DNA from: Rhodospirillaceae bacterium
Lineage (GTDB): Bacteria > Pseudomonadota > Alphaproteobacteria > GCA-2731375
Reading direction: 5' to 3'
Assembly: GCA_018660265.1 (NCBI GenBank)
Contig: JABJKS010000013.1
Span: forward strand, 1 to 64,000
DNA length: 64,000 nucleotides
The translations under genes and the position numbers were made by a program. The notes beneath the pieces are model-generated. The model had not been told where the DNA came from. It was given only the letters and a program-made list of their open reading frames with translations, and ran no database searches. This document shows positions 44,858-54,218 of this stretch, piece after piece. Each line of letters begins with the position of its first letter. The stretch's first letter is position 1.

Positions 44858-45724
44858 TTAATGGGGTGTAGATAAATACGTCACATAGGCACGAATGGCC
44901 GCTTTCGGATCGGTATATCCTTCGTTGCCCATTTGTTGTGACAGGGCGGAAATATCGAAAACCAAATCACCGGCGGCATTGGCGTCATTGTCGCCGCGTA
45001 AAAGGTTTGCCCGTCTGCCGCAAGCGTCTTCCAATAACGCGATCCATTGGTTCATGCTCAGGCTTTCACCACGGGCGATATTGAGCACGCCTTGATAAGG
45101 CCGATCAAGAAGGTTGCAGATAACCTCGCAAACCGTGTCCACGTCCAAATAATCCCGCAAGACCTGGCCGTCGCCAAACAAGGTTATTTCGTCTCCGGCC
45201 ATGATCCGGGATGCGAAAAGGCCAATAATACTATTCAGTTGATCAAAGGGGCCAAACACCCCTGGGCAACGAAGGATCGTAATGGGGCAGGCCGCACCAC
45301 CGGCATGGCGGATAAGATGTTCCCCGGCCAATTTCCCAATGGCGTAATAGCTTACCGGATCAACACGGGTGGCCTCTGTAATGCCATGGGGGGGCGTGGT
45401 GCCGTAGACATCGACACTGCTTAAGTAGATCAAACTGCTGATCGGATGCTTCGCGACGGCGTTCGAGAGGTTTTCCGCCATGGCCAGGTTTTTCTGCAGG
45501 GCCACGAAGCTGTTGTCAATTTTTCGGTTGATGGTTGAACAAACCACTACCTTGGTGGTGCTTGGCAATTGTGCGAAGGCTTTTTCCACCGCACCGGCGT
45601 CCGTTAGGTCGCAATCCTTGGAACCAAAACCCAAAACCTTGCCACTGCCGGGGCCATTCCTGCGGGATAGTTTTTGTTGCAGGTTCGAGCCGATAAAACC
45701 GGAATTGCCGAAGATCACGAACAA
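44858..45724 (-). CDS. NAD-dependent epimerase/dehydratase (extended SDR)
   Basis: The protein is about 288 residues long and has the N-terminal GNSGFIGSNL motif and YAIGK as the catalytic YxxxK near residue 125. SSVDVYGTTPPHGITE and LYLDVDTV-like segments match nucleotide-sugar epimerases and dehydratases. The C-terminal NIARGESLSMNQW is typical. Start is uncertain: TTG 45724 sits 6 nt after AAGGGTGGG, GTG 45718 is another choice, and the frame is open to 45757. Function: change of an NDP-sugar, exact type unknown. It lies alone between the radical SAM gene and the divergent FkbM gene. Confidence 0.88.
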   Translation of the reverse strand: MFVIFGNSGFIGSNLQQKLSRRNGPGSGKVLGFGSKDCDLTDAGAVEKAFAQLPSTTKVVVCSTINRKIDNSFVALQKNLAMAENLSNAVAKHPISSLIYLSSVDVYGTTPPHGITEATRVDPVSYYAIGKLAGEHLIRHAGGAACPITILRCPGVFGPFDQLNSIIGLFASRIMAGDEITLFGDGQVLRDYLDVDTVCEVICNLLDRPYQGVLNIARGESLSMNQWIALLEDACGRRANLLRGDNDANAAGDLVFDISALSQQMGNEGYTDPKAAIRAYVTYLSTPH

Positions 45725-45978
45725 CGCGCACCCACCCTTAAGATACCTATTTGCCAACTACCCTATCGTTGCCGTCAGGGTAATTGGCCGTCAGCATACA
45801 AGACATCCGGTTGTGTTGCTACGTCAACCTAGTTCCAATCAAAGCCCTATGAAAGCGGGGGGTTAACGCCAAATTCACCATTTTCATGGACAACCTAGGA
45901 AACGAATACCCGACCTGCGCGTGTCATATTTACGATGACATAGCAGGCCGCCGAACAAGAGGACATTGTTAATCCGCC

Positions 45979-46947
45979 ATGACTGACATTGCGCAAAACC
46001 ATGAGGCAATGGTGAAGTTTGATGCCTTTGCCCTGGGGTCCGACCTGCCCCGATCACGAAAACAATATTGGCTTCGTCGCTGCGCCCGGTTGTTGGTGTC
46101 CGCCCTGCGTCTCAATACATCGCACCCGTTCTCAACCGAATTGGCCCAGGCTATTCTGCCTGTCGCGAAAATCAAGACGCCCAAGGGGAGCATGTTGTGC
46201 CGGGCGGGACACGGCCGCCTGGTCTGGCGGGCAGAGACTTTTTATACCGAAGAGCCCGAAACCATCGCCTGGCTTAATACCATGACGCCGCAGGATGTAC
46301 TCTGGGATATTGGCGCAAATGTGGGGCTGTACTCTCTTTATGCGGCAAAAGTTATTGGTTGCCGGACGTTCTCCTTTGAGCCGGAGGCGCAAAATTATGC
46401 CACGCTGGTGGATAATATAGATCTGAATAATCTTGCTGCCCTTTGCCGACCTGTCGCTGTGTCCCTAAGTGATGGCTTTGAATTGGGGCGGCTGCAAGTG
46501 CGATATGTCACCAAAGGCGGCGCCTTCAATCACTTCATGGGGACGGATGGCAAGGATGAGGCATTGCCCGCCGCCTTCGCGACCGCTCAGGCCTATCAGG
46601 AACGCGCCGGTTTGCAGCAGGTGATGTTCAGCTGTTCGGCAGATGAATTGATTGCCAAGCATGGCCTGGATTGCCCCAGCTTCATCAAGCTGGACGTCGA
46701 CGGGTTGGAGCCCCGCATTATCAAGGGTGCCATGGCCACCCTTGCAGATCCGCGTATGAAATCTGTTCTGGTGGAAATCAACACGATCTCGCCTGAAGAT
46801 ATGGGCATTCCCGATGTGCTGCTTGGTCTGGGCTACGAAAAAGTGTCGGAGCGCTCCAATTGGGAGTCGAAAGCCAAATCTCCGCGGGCCGATGAAATGC
46901 CGGCAACCAATATGATTTTCTCCCGCCCGGAGGTGACATCGAAATGA
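45979..46947 (+). CDS. FkbM-family methyltransferase
   Basis: The 322 residues hold the FkbM core: VLWDIGANVGLYSLYAAKVIG for SAM binding, FSFEPEAQNYATLVDN, and IKLDVDGLEPRIIKGA with the acidic end strand. FkbM enzymes O-methylate sugars or polyketides. The first 70 residues are an N-terminal extension. The gene starts a plus-strand pair with the SPASM radical SAM enzyme and overlaps it by four bases (ATGA). Opposite to the epimerase, it is probably part of the same glycan locus. Confidence 0.88.
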   Translation: MTDIAQNHEAMVKFDAFALGSDLPRSRKQYWLRRCARLLVSALRLNTSHPFSTELAQAILPVAKIKTPKGSMLCRAGHGRLVWRAETFYTEEPETIAWLNTMTPQDVLWDIGANVGLYSLYAAKVIGCRTFSFEPEAQNYATLVDNIDLNNLAALCRPVAVSLSDGFELGRLQVRYVTKGGAFNHFMGTDGKDEALPAAFATAQAYQERAGLQQVMFSCSADELIAKHGLDCPSFIKLDVDGLEPRIIKGAMATLADPRMKSVLVEINTISPEDMGIPDVLLGLGYEKVSERSNWESKAKSPRADEMPATNMIFSRPEVTSK

Positions 46948-48086
46948 ATATCACCAGAGATACAACAACTGTGGAAGGTGACAATCAATCCCAACGACCC
47001 AAGGTCAGGGGTGAGGATCTGCCGACGCCGTCACCAAATTTTGCCTTCTATAATGCAGAGCGTCAGCGCGCCCTGGATTTCGATCCCCGTAAGGCGGAGA
47101 ACTATGCCCGCTACACGGCGGCAAAGCGGACACCGGATATCGATTACCTGCCTGTCAAAATGGACATTGAAAATGTCAGCCGCTGCAACTTTGCCTGCAC
47201 CATGTGTCAGGTCAGCGCATGGCCGGGGCGCAAGCGGGCAGAAGATATGCCCCTGAAAAAATTCAGGAACTTGATCGACAGCCAGTATGGTTTGGTCGAA
47301 ATCAAAATCCAGGGCATGGGCGAACCGACCATGCAGGGTGATGACTATTTCGAAATGATCCGCTATGCCCGGGCCCGTCATATCTGGGTGCGGACAACCA
47401 CCAATGCCTCGTTGTTGCATCTGCATGACAATTACAAAAAACTGATCGATGCGGATCCTAATGATGTTCAGATTTCCGTCGATGGGGCGGACAAGTTGGT
47501 TTACGAAGATATTCGCCGCGGCGGCAAGTTCGAACAGGTGAAAAAAAATTGCCGTCTGATCAATGACTATTGCCGGGAAAAGGATATTAACGTCACGCAG
47601 ATGTGGGTGGTGTTGCAGTCCGCCAATATTTCCCAAATGCGCCAATTCGTTGGTCTGGCCCATGAGTTGGGCTTTCGCCGCTTGTCCATTGCCTTGAACC
47701 TGAATGACTGGGGCCAGGACAGCTGGAAAGACACCAATACGGCCGTGACAGTTGAGAACCAGGTCAGCGTTGAACAATCCTGGGCGGCGGTGGAAGAAGG
47801 CCGTGCCCTGGGTATCGATGTGGGGTTCTGGAACAACACATCCAAATACAGTTCCCGGTCGGCGGACAAGCTTTGCCCCTGGCCGTTTGAGCGGGCCTAT
47901 GTCTCCTCCGACCTGCGCGTTGTGCCTTGCTGTATGATTGGCACACCGGACGTATTGGATCTGGGGGATGCCAACAGTTTTACGGACCTGTGGCATGGCC
48001 AGACGTTCCAGGATTTCCGCCAGGCACATCTAGACGGTGATATCCCCCGCGCCTGTCAGGGTTGTTATGAGGCGAAAAATGAATAA
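46944..48086 (+). CDS. Radical SAM / SPASM-domain protein
   Basis: The 380-residue protein has the core motif SRCNFACTMCQ near residue 80. Later cysteines of a SPASM-type domain (CPWPFERAYVSSDLRVVPCC and CQGCY) would bind auxiliary clusters. GMGEPTMQGDDYFEMIRYA is the usual GGEP-like segment. SPASM enzymes modify peptides, sugars or alcohols; here a glycan substrate is the likeliest from context. ATG 46944 overlaps the FkbM stop. Confidence 0.9.
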   Translation: MNITRDTTTVEGDNQSQRPKVRGEDLPTPSPNFAFYNAERQRALDFDPRKAENYARYTAAKRTPDIDYLPVKMDIENVSRCNFACTMCQVSAWPGRKRAEDMPLKKFRNLIDSQYGLVEIKIQGMGEPTMQGDDYFEMIRYARARHIWVRTTTNASLLHLHDNYKKLIDADPNDVQISVDGADKLVYEDIRRGGKFEQVKKNCRLINDYCREKDINVTQMWVVLQSANISQMRQFVGLAHELGFRRLSIALNLNDWGQDSWKDTNTAVTVENQVSVEQSWAAVEEGRALGIDVGFWNNTSKYSSRSADKLCPWPFERAYVSSDLRVVPCCMIGTPDVLDLGDANSFTDLWHGQTFQDFRQAHLDGDIPRACQGCYEAKNE

Positions 48087-48300
48087 CCAAGGCCATGATG
48101 CGTAATCGGCTTTTGCCGGTCCTTGGCCTCTTCTCAAGGGATCTCCCCTTTGCGGCGCCATCGGATCGAAAGCGCAATCGCCATCGGCGGGAACGAACGC
48201 ATCCAAATAGATTAGTGGACTTGTCCCGCTTTGGTTCGCAACAAGACCATGACCTTATCGTTGCCTTGGGAATGAAGCCAATTGATTGCGCCCGAAATCA

Positions 48301-49068
48301 TCAAAGCGACGGCCAAATGCCGCCAGAAACCGGCAGAATTTCGCCAGTGATATAGGCACCTTCCTCGCTGCAGAGAAACAGCGCGGTGTTGGCAATATCC
48401 GTCGGTTCGCCGAGTCGTTTGAGCAGGCTTCGCTCCCGGTATATTTCGGCATTTTCCGGCCCAAGCATTGCCAGCACCCGGGTACGAATTATGCCCGGTG
48501 CAATCGCGTTGACGTTAACGTGGGGTGCTAGTTCCATGGCGAGGGTACGGGTGAGTGATGCCACGCCCGCCTTGGCAGCGCCGTAGTCAGCACTGCCGGC
48601 TTCACCCGCGAAGTTGATGGAGGAGATGTTCAGAATTTTGCCGTAGCCATCCTCCAGCATGGCAGGTGCAAGCAATTGCACCAGATGGAAGCCGGGCTTC
48701 AGGTTTATTTGCATCGTCGCATCCCACCGCGCCTCGGTCATATGAACCAGATCTGCGGGGCCATCATAATGTTGGCCTTGGTAGCCACCGACGATGTTGG
48801 CGAGAATTTGAATGGAGCCAAATTTCTCCCGACCCGCCGCCACCAGGTCTTCCAACTCGCCCCGCACCATGGCGTTGGTTCGCAGTGCCACCACCTTGTC
48901 GGCGGAACCGGCCGCCTCGGCGACTGCCCGCTCGCCTTCAGCCAGCCGGGTCGCCGAGATGTCGGTAATGACAAGCGATGCGCCCTCCTCGGCAAACCGT
49001 TTCGCCACGGCCATCCCCATGGGTCCGCCCGCGCCCGTGACCAAAGCAACCCGATCCTTCATTCGCAT
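48301..49068 (-). CDS. Short-chain dehydrogenase/reductase
   Basis: The 255-residue SDR has VTGAGGPMGMAVAKR near residue 10, a replaced NNAG region (ANIVGG), the catalytic Ser in LNISSINFAG and YGAAK as YxxxK. ITGEILPVSGGIWP closes it. GGAGGAG 6 nt before ATG 49068 settles the start. It stands apart from the glycan genes (convergent, 214 nt) and divergent from nothing obvious; substrate unknown. Confidence 0.9.
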   Translation of the reverse strand: MRMKDRVALVTGAGGPMGMAVAKRFAEEGASLVITDISATRLAEGERAVAEAAGSADKVVALRTNAMVRGELEDLVAAGREKFGSIQILANIVGGYQGQHYDGPADLVHMTEARWDATMQINLKPGFHLVQLLAPAMLEDGYGKILNISSINFAGEAGSADYGAAKAGVASLTRTLAMELAPHVNVNAIAPGIIRTRVLAMLGPENAEIYRERSLLKRLGEPTDIANTALFLCSEEGAYITGEILPVSGGIWPSL

Positions 49069-49357
49069 GACAATCTCCTCCAAAATGCGGGGCATATTAC
49101 CATCTTAGGCGGTTCATCCCCGCGAAGCGCACAGTATGCGCCGAATAGCAGGCCGCAAAAAGAAGAGAAAATTGTATTCCAACGACGGCTCGTTCGAAAA
49201 TCGTATAATCGGGGCAGCACCTCTGCGGGCCAATAACCTCATCCTTTGAACCAGGACACTAGGGCCAAAGCCGGTCTCAATTCATAATATATTGATGCCG
49301 ATAACTGCAATTATCGTACCCGTGTTTGCCCCTTAAATGGGGCCACGAAACCCTACT

Positions 49358-50704
49358 TTAGTTCCCTAGAAATGCGTTTTGTTGGCGCAATGTGGTTTGT
49401 ATTTCCAGAACAGAGACATTTCGATAGGCTCCGTTGTGATCACGCGCGGCAATCGCTGCCGCCGCGCCGGCTGCATGACCAATAGCCATGGCACTGGGCA
49501 TAACGCGCACCGCTGCGAACGCGGCGGCTTCGGCGGAAAGCCCGCGTCCGGCAGCAGCTACATTTTCCAGGCCCACGGGCAGGAGCGAGCGGAATGGGAT
49601 GCGATAAAAATGATCCTCGCCGAATTCCTCAAATGTCAGCTCGGCATCGTCGGAATGGTGAATGTCGATGGGATAGGCACCACAGGCGATCGTGTCCTCG
49701 AATGCCAACCCCTCCCGCAATTCATCCACCCTAAGCACATGATCGCCGGCGACGCGCCGCGTTTCGCGGACACCAAGGGCAGGCGCGATCTGACTGAGCC
49801 GCGCGTTGGCACACCCAGGTAGGGTTTCTCTTATAAACCGGGAGATGCGCCGCGCCTGTGCGCGCCCCTCCATCTCGCCGGCACTCAGTGAGAACGGATC
49901 AGTCGCATCGACCTGCACGCGCGAAATATTGAACCAGGCGACGTCGCTGCCGGGTACCCGGCTGTAATGCAGCGCCGCACGCGGCAACGCACCGGTTTTT
50001 AGACCCCGAGCTATAATGGCGGCCTTTTCATGTTGTCCAACCGCGTCCAGGCGGCTGAAATCGATGGGCGCCATGGCAAACATCATCGTCGCAGGCTGAC
50101 GGCCATGGTCAGCTTCGGTCAGAAAGGTCGCTCCCACGCCCCCAAGCAGGGCCATGTCGCCTGAGGCATCGATGAAGGTGCTGGCCTCAACGCCGAGCAG
50201 CCCTCCCGGTGCCGCTAGATTCATTCCCGAAACACGGCCCCCATCCTTTTCCGCGCCAGCAAAACTAGTGTGAAACAGCACGTCGATGCCAGCCGATAGC
50301 ATCATCTGGTCAAGAACCATTTTGAGTGCGTCAGGGTCGTAGTTAATACGGTCCATGACATTGCCGGTCGACATTGTGAAATGATCCAGATTTCCGGCCG
50401 CGTCTATGGATTGCAATTGGGCGGTAATTTCCTGAGCAAGCCCTTGGACAACCACGCGGCCTGATCGCGTCGACCATCCAACGAATTGTGCCACCGAACC
50501 GGATGTCGCCGCGCCGCCGAGACACCCGGCCCTTTCCACCAACAGCAAGCGCGCGCCTTCACGACGAGCGGCCAGCGCCGCCACGCACCCAGCCATGCCG
50601 CCACCAAGAACAGCGATATCGTATTTTGTATCGCCTGCCCGAGAGCTCGTAGTTCCTGCCATCGGCAATCCATTGTTCTTCGGCTGTTGCGCTGTTCGAG
50701 ACAT
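49358..50704 (-). CDS. FAD-dependent oxidoreductase (FAD_oxidored type)
   Basis: The 448 residues include the N-terminal FAD site IAVLGGGMAGCVAALAARREG near residue 30. GGLLGVEASTFIDASGDMALLGGVGA and the C-terminal GRGLSAEAAAFAAVRVMPSAMAIGHAAG fit the FAD-dependent family related to thiol-reductase-like flavoproteins (PF12831). GCLGGAATSGSVAQFVG carries a Cys near residue 60 typical of the family. The reaction is unknown. The start ATG 50704 has no strong ribosome-binding site; ATG 50662 is another possibility. Divergent from the LLM gene that starts at 50867. Confidence 0.85.
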   Translation of the reverse strand: MSRTAQQPKNNGLPMAGTTSSRAGDTKYDIAVLGGGMAGCVAALAARREGARLLLVERAGCLGGAATSGSVAQFVGWSTRSGRVVVQGLAQEITAQLQSIDAAGNLDHFTMSTGNVMDRINYDPDALKMVLDQMMLSAGIDVLFHTSFAGAEKDGGRVSGMNLAAPGGLLGVEASTFIDASGDMALLGGVGATFLTEADHGRQPATMMFAMAPIDFSRLDAVGQHEKAAIIARGLKTGALPRAALHYSRVPGSDVAWFNISRVQVDATDPFSLSAGEMEGRAQARRISRFIRETLPGCANARLSQIAPALGVRETRRVAGDHVLRVDELREGLAFEDTIACGAYPIDIHHSDDAELTFEEFGEDHFYRIPFRSLLPVGLENVAAAGRGLSAEAAAFAAVRVMPSAMAIGHAAGAAAAIAARDHNGAYRNVSVLEIQTTLRQQNAFLGN

Positions 50705-50866
50705 GGAAGCATGCCACTGCCGTCTGCATGTGCCAAGATTTGAATGACCAGGATTATGAAAAACGACTCATGCATAAGGGGGCGCAGTATGCCTGCGGCC
50801 ATAAATCAACTGCACACTGAAAGGGTGGTGTTTGTGCGCGCTGCGTTTCGCTGCTAGGGTTTTCAT

Positions 50867-51907
50867 ATGCATTTCGGGATATTCATGGAGTTTGGATTGC
50901 GCGATGGCGGCTCCGAAGCGGAGGCGTTTCGTGAAGGTTTGGACCTTGTGGACGCCGCCGAGGCGTGGGGGTTGGACAGCGCATGGCTGTCCGAGTTTCA
51001 TTTTTCGCCAGACCGCTCGGTGTTGTCGTCACCCATCGTCGTCGCGGCTGCGCTTGCGGCGCGAACTCAACGCATGCGAATTGGCATAGCGGTATACGTT
51101 TTGCCGTTAAACAATCCGTTGCGGATCGCCGAGGAGGCCGCGACCGTGGATCAGATCAGTGGCGGGCGTCTGGACTTTGGAATTGGCCGAAGCGGGGTTG
51201 TCCGTTCCTATAATAGCTACAATATTGACTACGGCGAGAGTCAGGGACGCTTCGAGGAAGCTTTGCAAATCCTGCGCAAAGCCTGGTCGGGCAAGAAGTT
51301 TTCTTTCGATGGGACGTTTTATAAAGTAACCGACGCGCTTGTAGTTCCACAGCCTGTGCAAAAACCCTACCCGCCCATGCGGATGGCGGCAACATCAGCG
51401 GCCACTTTCAAGACGGTGGCCGAGCAAGGATTGCCCCTTTTTGTCGGCCTTCGCGGCGATGGCCTGGCGACATTGGTCGAAAATATCAAAATGTATCGGG
51501 AAACCTGGCACCGGTCGGGACATGAGGGCGATGGAAGCGTTTATTTGCGCGTTCCGGTCTATGCCGCCAGCACGGAAACGGCTGCGTTCGAGGAGCCACG
51601 CGACAATATCATCTACTATTTTGAACGCCAGGCGCGCCTCATCGCGGCAAGCAGCCCCAAGGGCGGCAATGCAGAGCGCAGTAACACGGCTGCGACGTTA
51701 TCGGCGTTGTCATATGAAGATATTTTGCGGGACCGGGTGGCTTTTGGCACTGCCGCCCAGTTGATCGACCGTGTGAACGAATGGCGCGATGTATTGGGTA
51801 TTGATGGGATTACAGCGGAAATGAACGCCGGTGGAATGTTGAGCGAGGCGCAAGTCAAAAACAGCCTTCGCATTATTGCCTCAGATGTCATGCCGGCTTT
51901 CAAGTAA
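50867..51907 (+). CDS. LLM-class flavin-dependent oxidoreductase
   Basis: The 346-residue luciferase-like protein has MHFGIFMEFGLRDGG at the start, SEFHFSPD, IAVYVLPLNNPLRIAEEAATVDQISGGRLDFGIGRSG and PPMRMAATSAATFKTVAEQG, the expected FMN barrel pieces. It is close in type to bacterial luciferase alpha-like proteins. AGGG lies about 7 nt before ATG 50867. It faces the VOC gene tail to tail at 51925. Confidence 0.9.
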   Translation: MHFGIFMEFGLRDGGSEAEAFREGLDLVDAAEAWGLDSAWLSEFHFSPDRSVLSSPIVVAAALAARTQRMRIGIAVYVLPLNNPLRIAEEAATVDQISGGRLDFGIGRSGVVRSYNSYNIDYGESQGRFEEALQILRKAWSGKKFSFDGTFYKVTDALVVPQPVQKPYPPMRMAATSAATFKTVAEQGLPLFVGLRGDGLATLVENIKMYRETWHRSGHEGDGSVYLRVPVYAASTETAAFEEPRDNIIYYFERQARLIAASSPKGGNAERSNTAATLSALSYEDILRDRVAFGTAAQLIDRVNEWRDVLGIDGITAEMNAGGMLSEAQVKNSLRIIASDVMPAFK

Positions 51908-51924
51908 TATCAGCGCGCTCTAAT

Positions 51925-52803
51925 TCACGTCTTATGAGACGCCGCCCAGGGTTGATTGTCGTAACCCGGCGTGAAATTCTGGTTGGTTTGCGTCGGGTTG
52001 CGGTTGATCAGCGGCCGGGCATAGAGCGGGTGGGTCATCGAACGAATTTCGTGTTCCAGCGTATACAGCCCCTCGCCGCTGTCCGGATCAACGATCTCGC
52101 GGAAGCGGTACTGGTATTGGTTGCTTTCCTCGGTAACAAGGCCGCGATCACATAGTTTTTTATGCGGTCCAGAGAAATTGCTGACGTAAAGCTGCACATG
52201 ATGTCCGTCATACTTCGGCAACCGCCCCTTCGTCTCCCGGAATATCAGCTGCTGGTGATGACCGGTCGCCACATGCGCCGCTGGTGCTTTTTCGAAGCTC
52301 TTGACCCTGGCCGCCGTGTTGAGGGTGTCCCGGTAGAAGCGCCCGATCCCCGTGGCCGCGCCGGCGGGGACGTCGAACAAAAGATAGGCCATGCCCAGCA
52401 TGGTAGGTCCAAATTTTGCATCAGCTTTATGACAGCGAAATTTGTTGCCCCACGGACATGTCACGTCGATATGACCTTTGCCTGATCTGTAGCTGAACTT
52501 CGTATTCTTGAGATCGGCGCGGACGGTCTTGAGGCTGTTTGCGAGGAATTTCAAGTCCGGCACCACCAGCCCGACCCGCCCGCGCAGCACCTGTGGCTTG
52601 CCGGTCGGCAAATGAAACTGGCTGCGACCCACATTGACCCACATATTCGCCACGCCCGTCACCAGATACGGATCGCGCGTGAGCCCTAACCCGGTAATGT
52701 AAAACAAGGTTGCCAGCCGTTGATCAGGCACCCGCACATTGAGATGTTCGAGGCCGACGACATTGGCGAGGTCTTCTTCGGTACGGTCGAAATTCTTACC
52801 CAT
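51925..52803 (-). CDS. Two-module VOC protein (extradiol dioxygenase-like)
   Basis: The 292 residues contain two VOC modules, about 15-125 and 130-265. The first has EHLNVRVPDQRLATLFYITGLG. In the second, HHVQLYVSNFSG gives one His and YTLEHEIRS the Glu of the usual iron site. At the position of the first His of that module there is LGMAYLLFDVPAG, without His. A full 2-His-1-Glu site is therefore not seen, and dioxygenase activity is in doubt. The tail of about 25 residues is Asn/Gln-rich. Neighbour of a broken molybdenum hydroxylase gene. Confidence 0.75.
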   Translation of the reverse strand: MGKNFDRTEEDLANVVGLEHLNVRVPDQRLATLFYITGLGLTRDPYLVTGVANMWVNVGRSQFHLPTGKPQVLRGRVGLVVPDLKFLANSLKTVRADLKNTKFSYRSGKGHIDVTCPWGNKFRCHKADAKFGPTMLGMAYLLFDVPAGAATGIGRFYRDTLNTAARVKSFEKAPAAHVATGHHQQLIFRETKGRLPKYDGHHVQLYVSNFSGPHKKLCDRGLVTEESNQYQYRFREIVDPDSGEGLYTLEHEIRSMTHPLYARPLINRNPTQTNQNFTPGYDNQPWAASHKT

Positions 52804-52922
52804 GCGAAACTTCCCGTTGGCGTGGCCGGCGTTTTCGGCGCTTTAATACTTCAGGTGTTGAAGCCCAATCGGTGGGTCATTGTTGTTCCACGGACGGAGA
52901 CCTCCAATCTACCCTCTATCCT

Positions 52923-53795
52923 CTATGCCTGCGCATCCAGTGCGGCCAAAACCTTTGGCGGCGACATTGGCAAGTCGGTCAGGCGCAAACCAACGGCATC
53001 CTCAATAGCGTTTGCAACCGCCGCCATGGGCGGCACGATCGGCACCTCGCCAACGCCACGCACGCCATGAGGATGGGCATCGTTCGGCACTTCAGCGATG
53101 ACCGTATCGATCATTGGTAAGTCCGAGGCGACGGGCATTCGATAATCCAGGAAGCCAGGGTTTTCCAGTTGGCCTTCGTGGTCGTAAATATACTCCTCAT
53201 TCAAGGCCCAACCGACACCCTGGGCCACACCACCTTGGATCTGACCCTCGACGTAGCTTGGATGGATTGCGTGGCCGGCATCTTGTACTGCTGTATAGCG
53301 AACGACCCCACCCGTGCGCAAATAGTCGTGCAGTATCGGCGCATCCGGTTTCATCGCCTCTTCCACATCGATAACATGCGGCAGAACCTCGTAGTCGACT
53401 TCGATCAATGCCAAGGCGTCTTGCGCAATCTTAGGCGATATTGCGGCCACGGCGGCAATCGCGTGACCCGCATATAGCGCCTTGTCTCGTGCCATTACGT
53501 TGCGTGAAACGAAACGCATATCGGCGGGACCGACCATGACGGGTGTATCCAACGGAAAATCCACCAGGTCCGAGCCCCTCATGACTGCTTTGACGCCTGG
53601 CAGCGCCGCGGCTTTTTCAAGTTTGATGGACTTGATTACGGCGTGTGGATGTGGGCTGCGCAGGACCTTGCCCCATAGCATCCCCGGCAGACTAAAATCC
53701 GCCCCAAACGTTGCGCGGCCCGTTACCTTGTCCGTGCCGTCCGGGCGAATTGTCCGTTTTCCTATCCATTTATTGTCTGTAAGGATTTTGTCCAT
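52923..53795 (-). pseudogene. Internally deleted xanthine-dehydrogenase-family molybdenum subunit
   Basis: The frame gives 290 residues where family members have 750-790. Residues 1 to about 165 match the N-terminal a/b hammerhead region (KVTGRATFGADFSLPGMLWG, DVDYEVLPHV-like). Directly after YLRTGG the sequence changes to VVRYTAVQDAGHAIHP and VEGQIQGGVAQGVGWALNEEY, which belong near the far C-terminus. About 450 residues, including most of the Moco pocket, are missing, yet the frame stays open. It is best seen as an in-frame deletion derivative; activity is unlikely. No FAD or 2Fe-2S subunit gene is adjacent. ATG 53795 has AGG about 6 nt upstream. Confidence 0.75.
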
Positions 53796-53989
53796 GCTCA
53801 ACCTGTTCCTTCAGTGCGCCCTGCTTTTGCATTCTCTGTTTTTCAATGCATCACTGTTTCGATAACCCATGTACCCGAACACGTAGGAACTATAGCACGT
53901 ATACGAACCCCGTAGGGCCCTACACCGTAGCATTTACCAGCATCCTCCGCATGAAGCGCGATCAGCCGAAATATTCAGGAGATCGTTCC

Positions 53990-54030
53990 ATGCGACTCGC
54001 CTTGTTTACAATGCCCTTACATCCGCAACG
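53990..54030 (+). pseudogene. Truncated start of an LLM flavoprotein gene
   Basis: After AGGAG, an ATG opens with MRLALFTMPLHP, the usual N-terminus of limonene-monooxygenase-like LLM proteins. Likeness ends after about 13 codons, where the IS6-type fragment begins. This looks like a gene cut by an element, with the rest lost. The match is short, so confidence is limited. Confidence 0.4.
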
Positions 54031-54203
54031 CGTTCGAACAGGAGGTCCTCGATTTGGCGTAGCGACAGCGGATAGCGAATGTACATCATCGCCGCGAGCC
54101 GAATTACGGCAGGTGAACTGTTGAATTATCGAAAGGGATTTCGCATCGTCAGAGACGATGGAACGCCTCTTCCCCGCTCAAGCCGATTTGCTCTGACAAG
54201 ACC
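54031..54203 (-). mobile_element. IS6-family element fragment, 5' end only
   Basis: On the minus strand ATG at 54146 starts MRNPFR, then a TAA stop in place of the usual Tyr, then VIRLAAMMYIRYPLSLRQIEDLLFER, the start of an IS6-type transposase very like the one at 58954. Upstream, GGTCTTGTCAGAG at 54203-54191 resembles the left inverted repeat of the element at 58897. Only the first about 40 codons survive. It lies between the broken molybdenum gene and gmaS, downstream of gmaS. Confidence 0.75.
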
Positions 54204-54218
54204 GTACTAATCTCCAGA

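Larger units (their letters stand above)
53796..54218. other. Gene-poor 423-nt region with decayed elements
   Basis: Between the broken molybdenum gene and gmaS there is no intact gene. The right half holds the LLM gene stub and the IS6 fragment listed separately. I see nothing recognisable in 53796-53989. Confidence 0.6.

Noticed and set aside
48088..48127. Possible terminator after the SPASM gene (CGGCTTTTGCCG with outer CCAAGG/CCTTGG)
   Set aside because: The stem is interrupted and no T run follows; too weak to call.
53846..54124. Open frame of 92 codons before gmaS
   Set aside because: It mixes unrelated upstream sequence, the LLM stub and antisense IS6 sequence, so it is not one gene; only the stub and element were kept.
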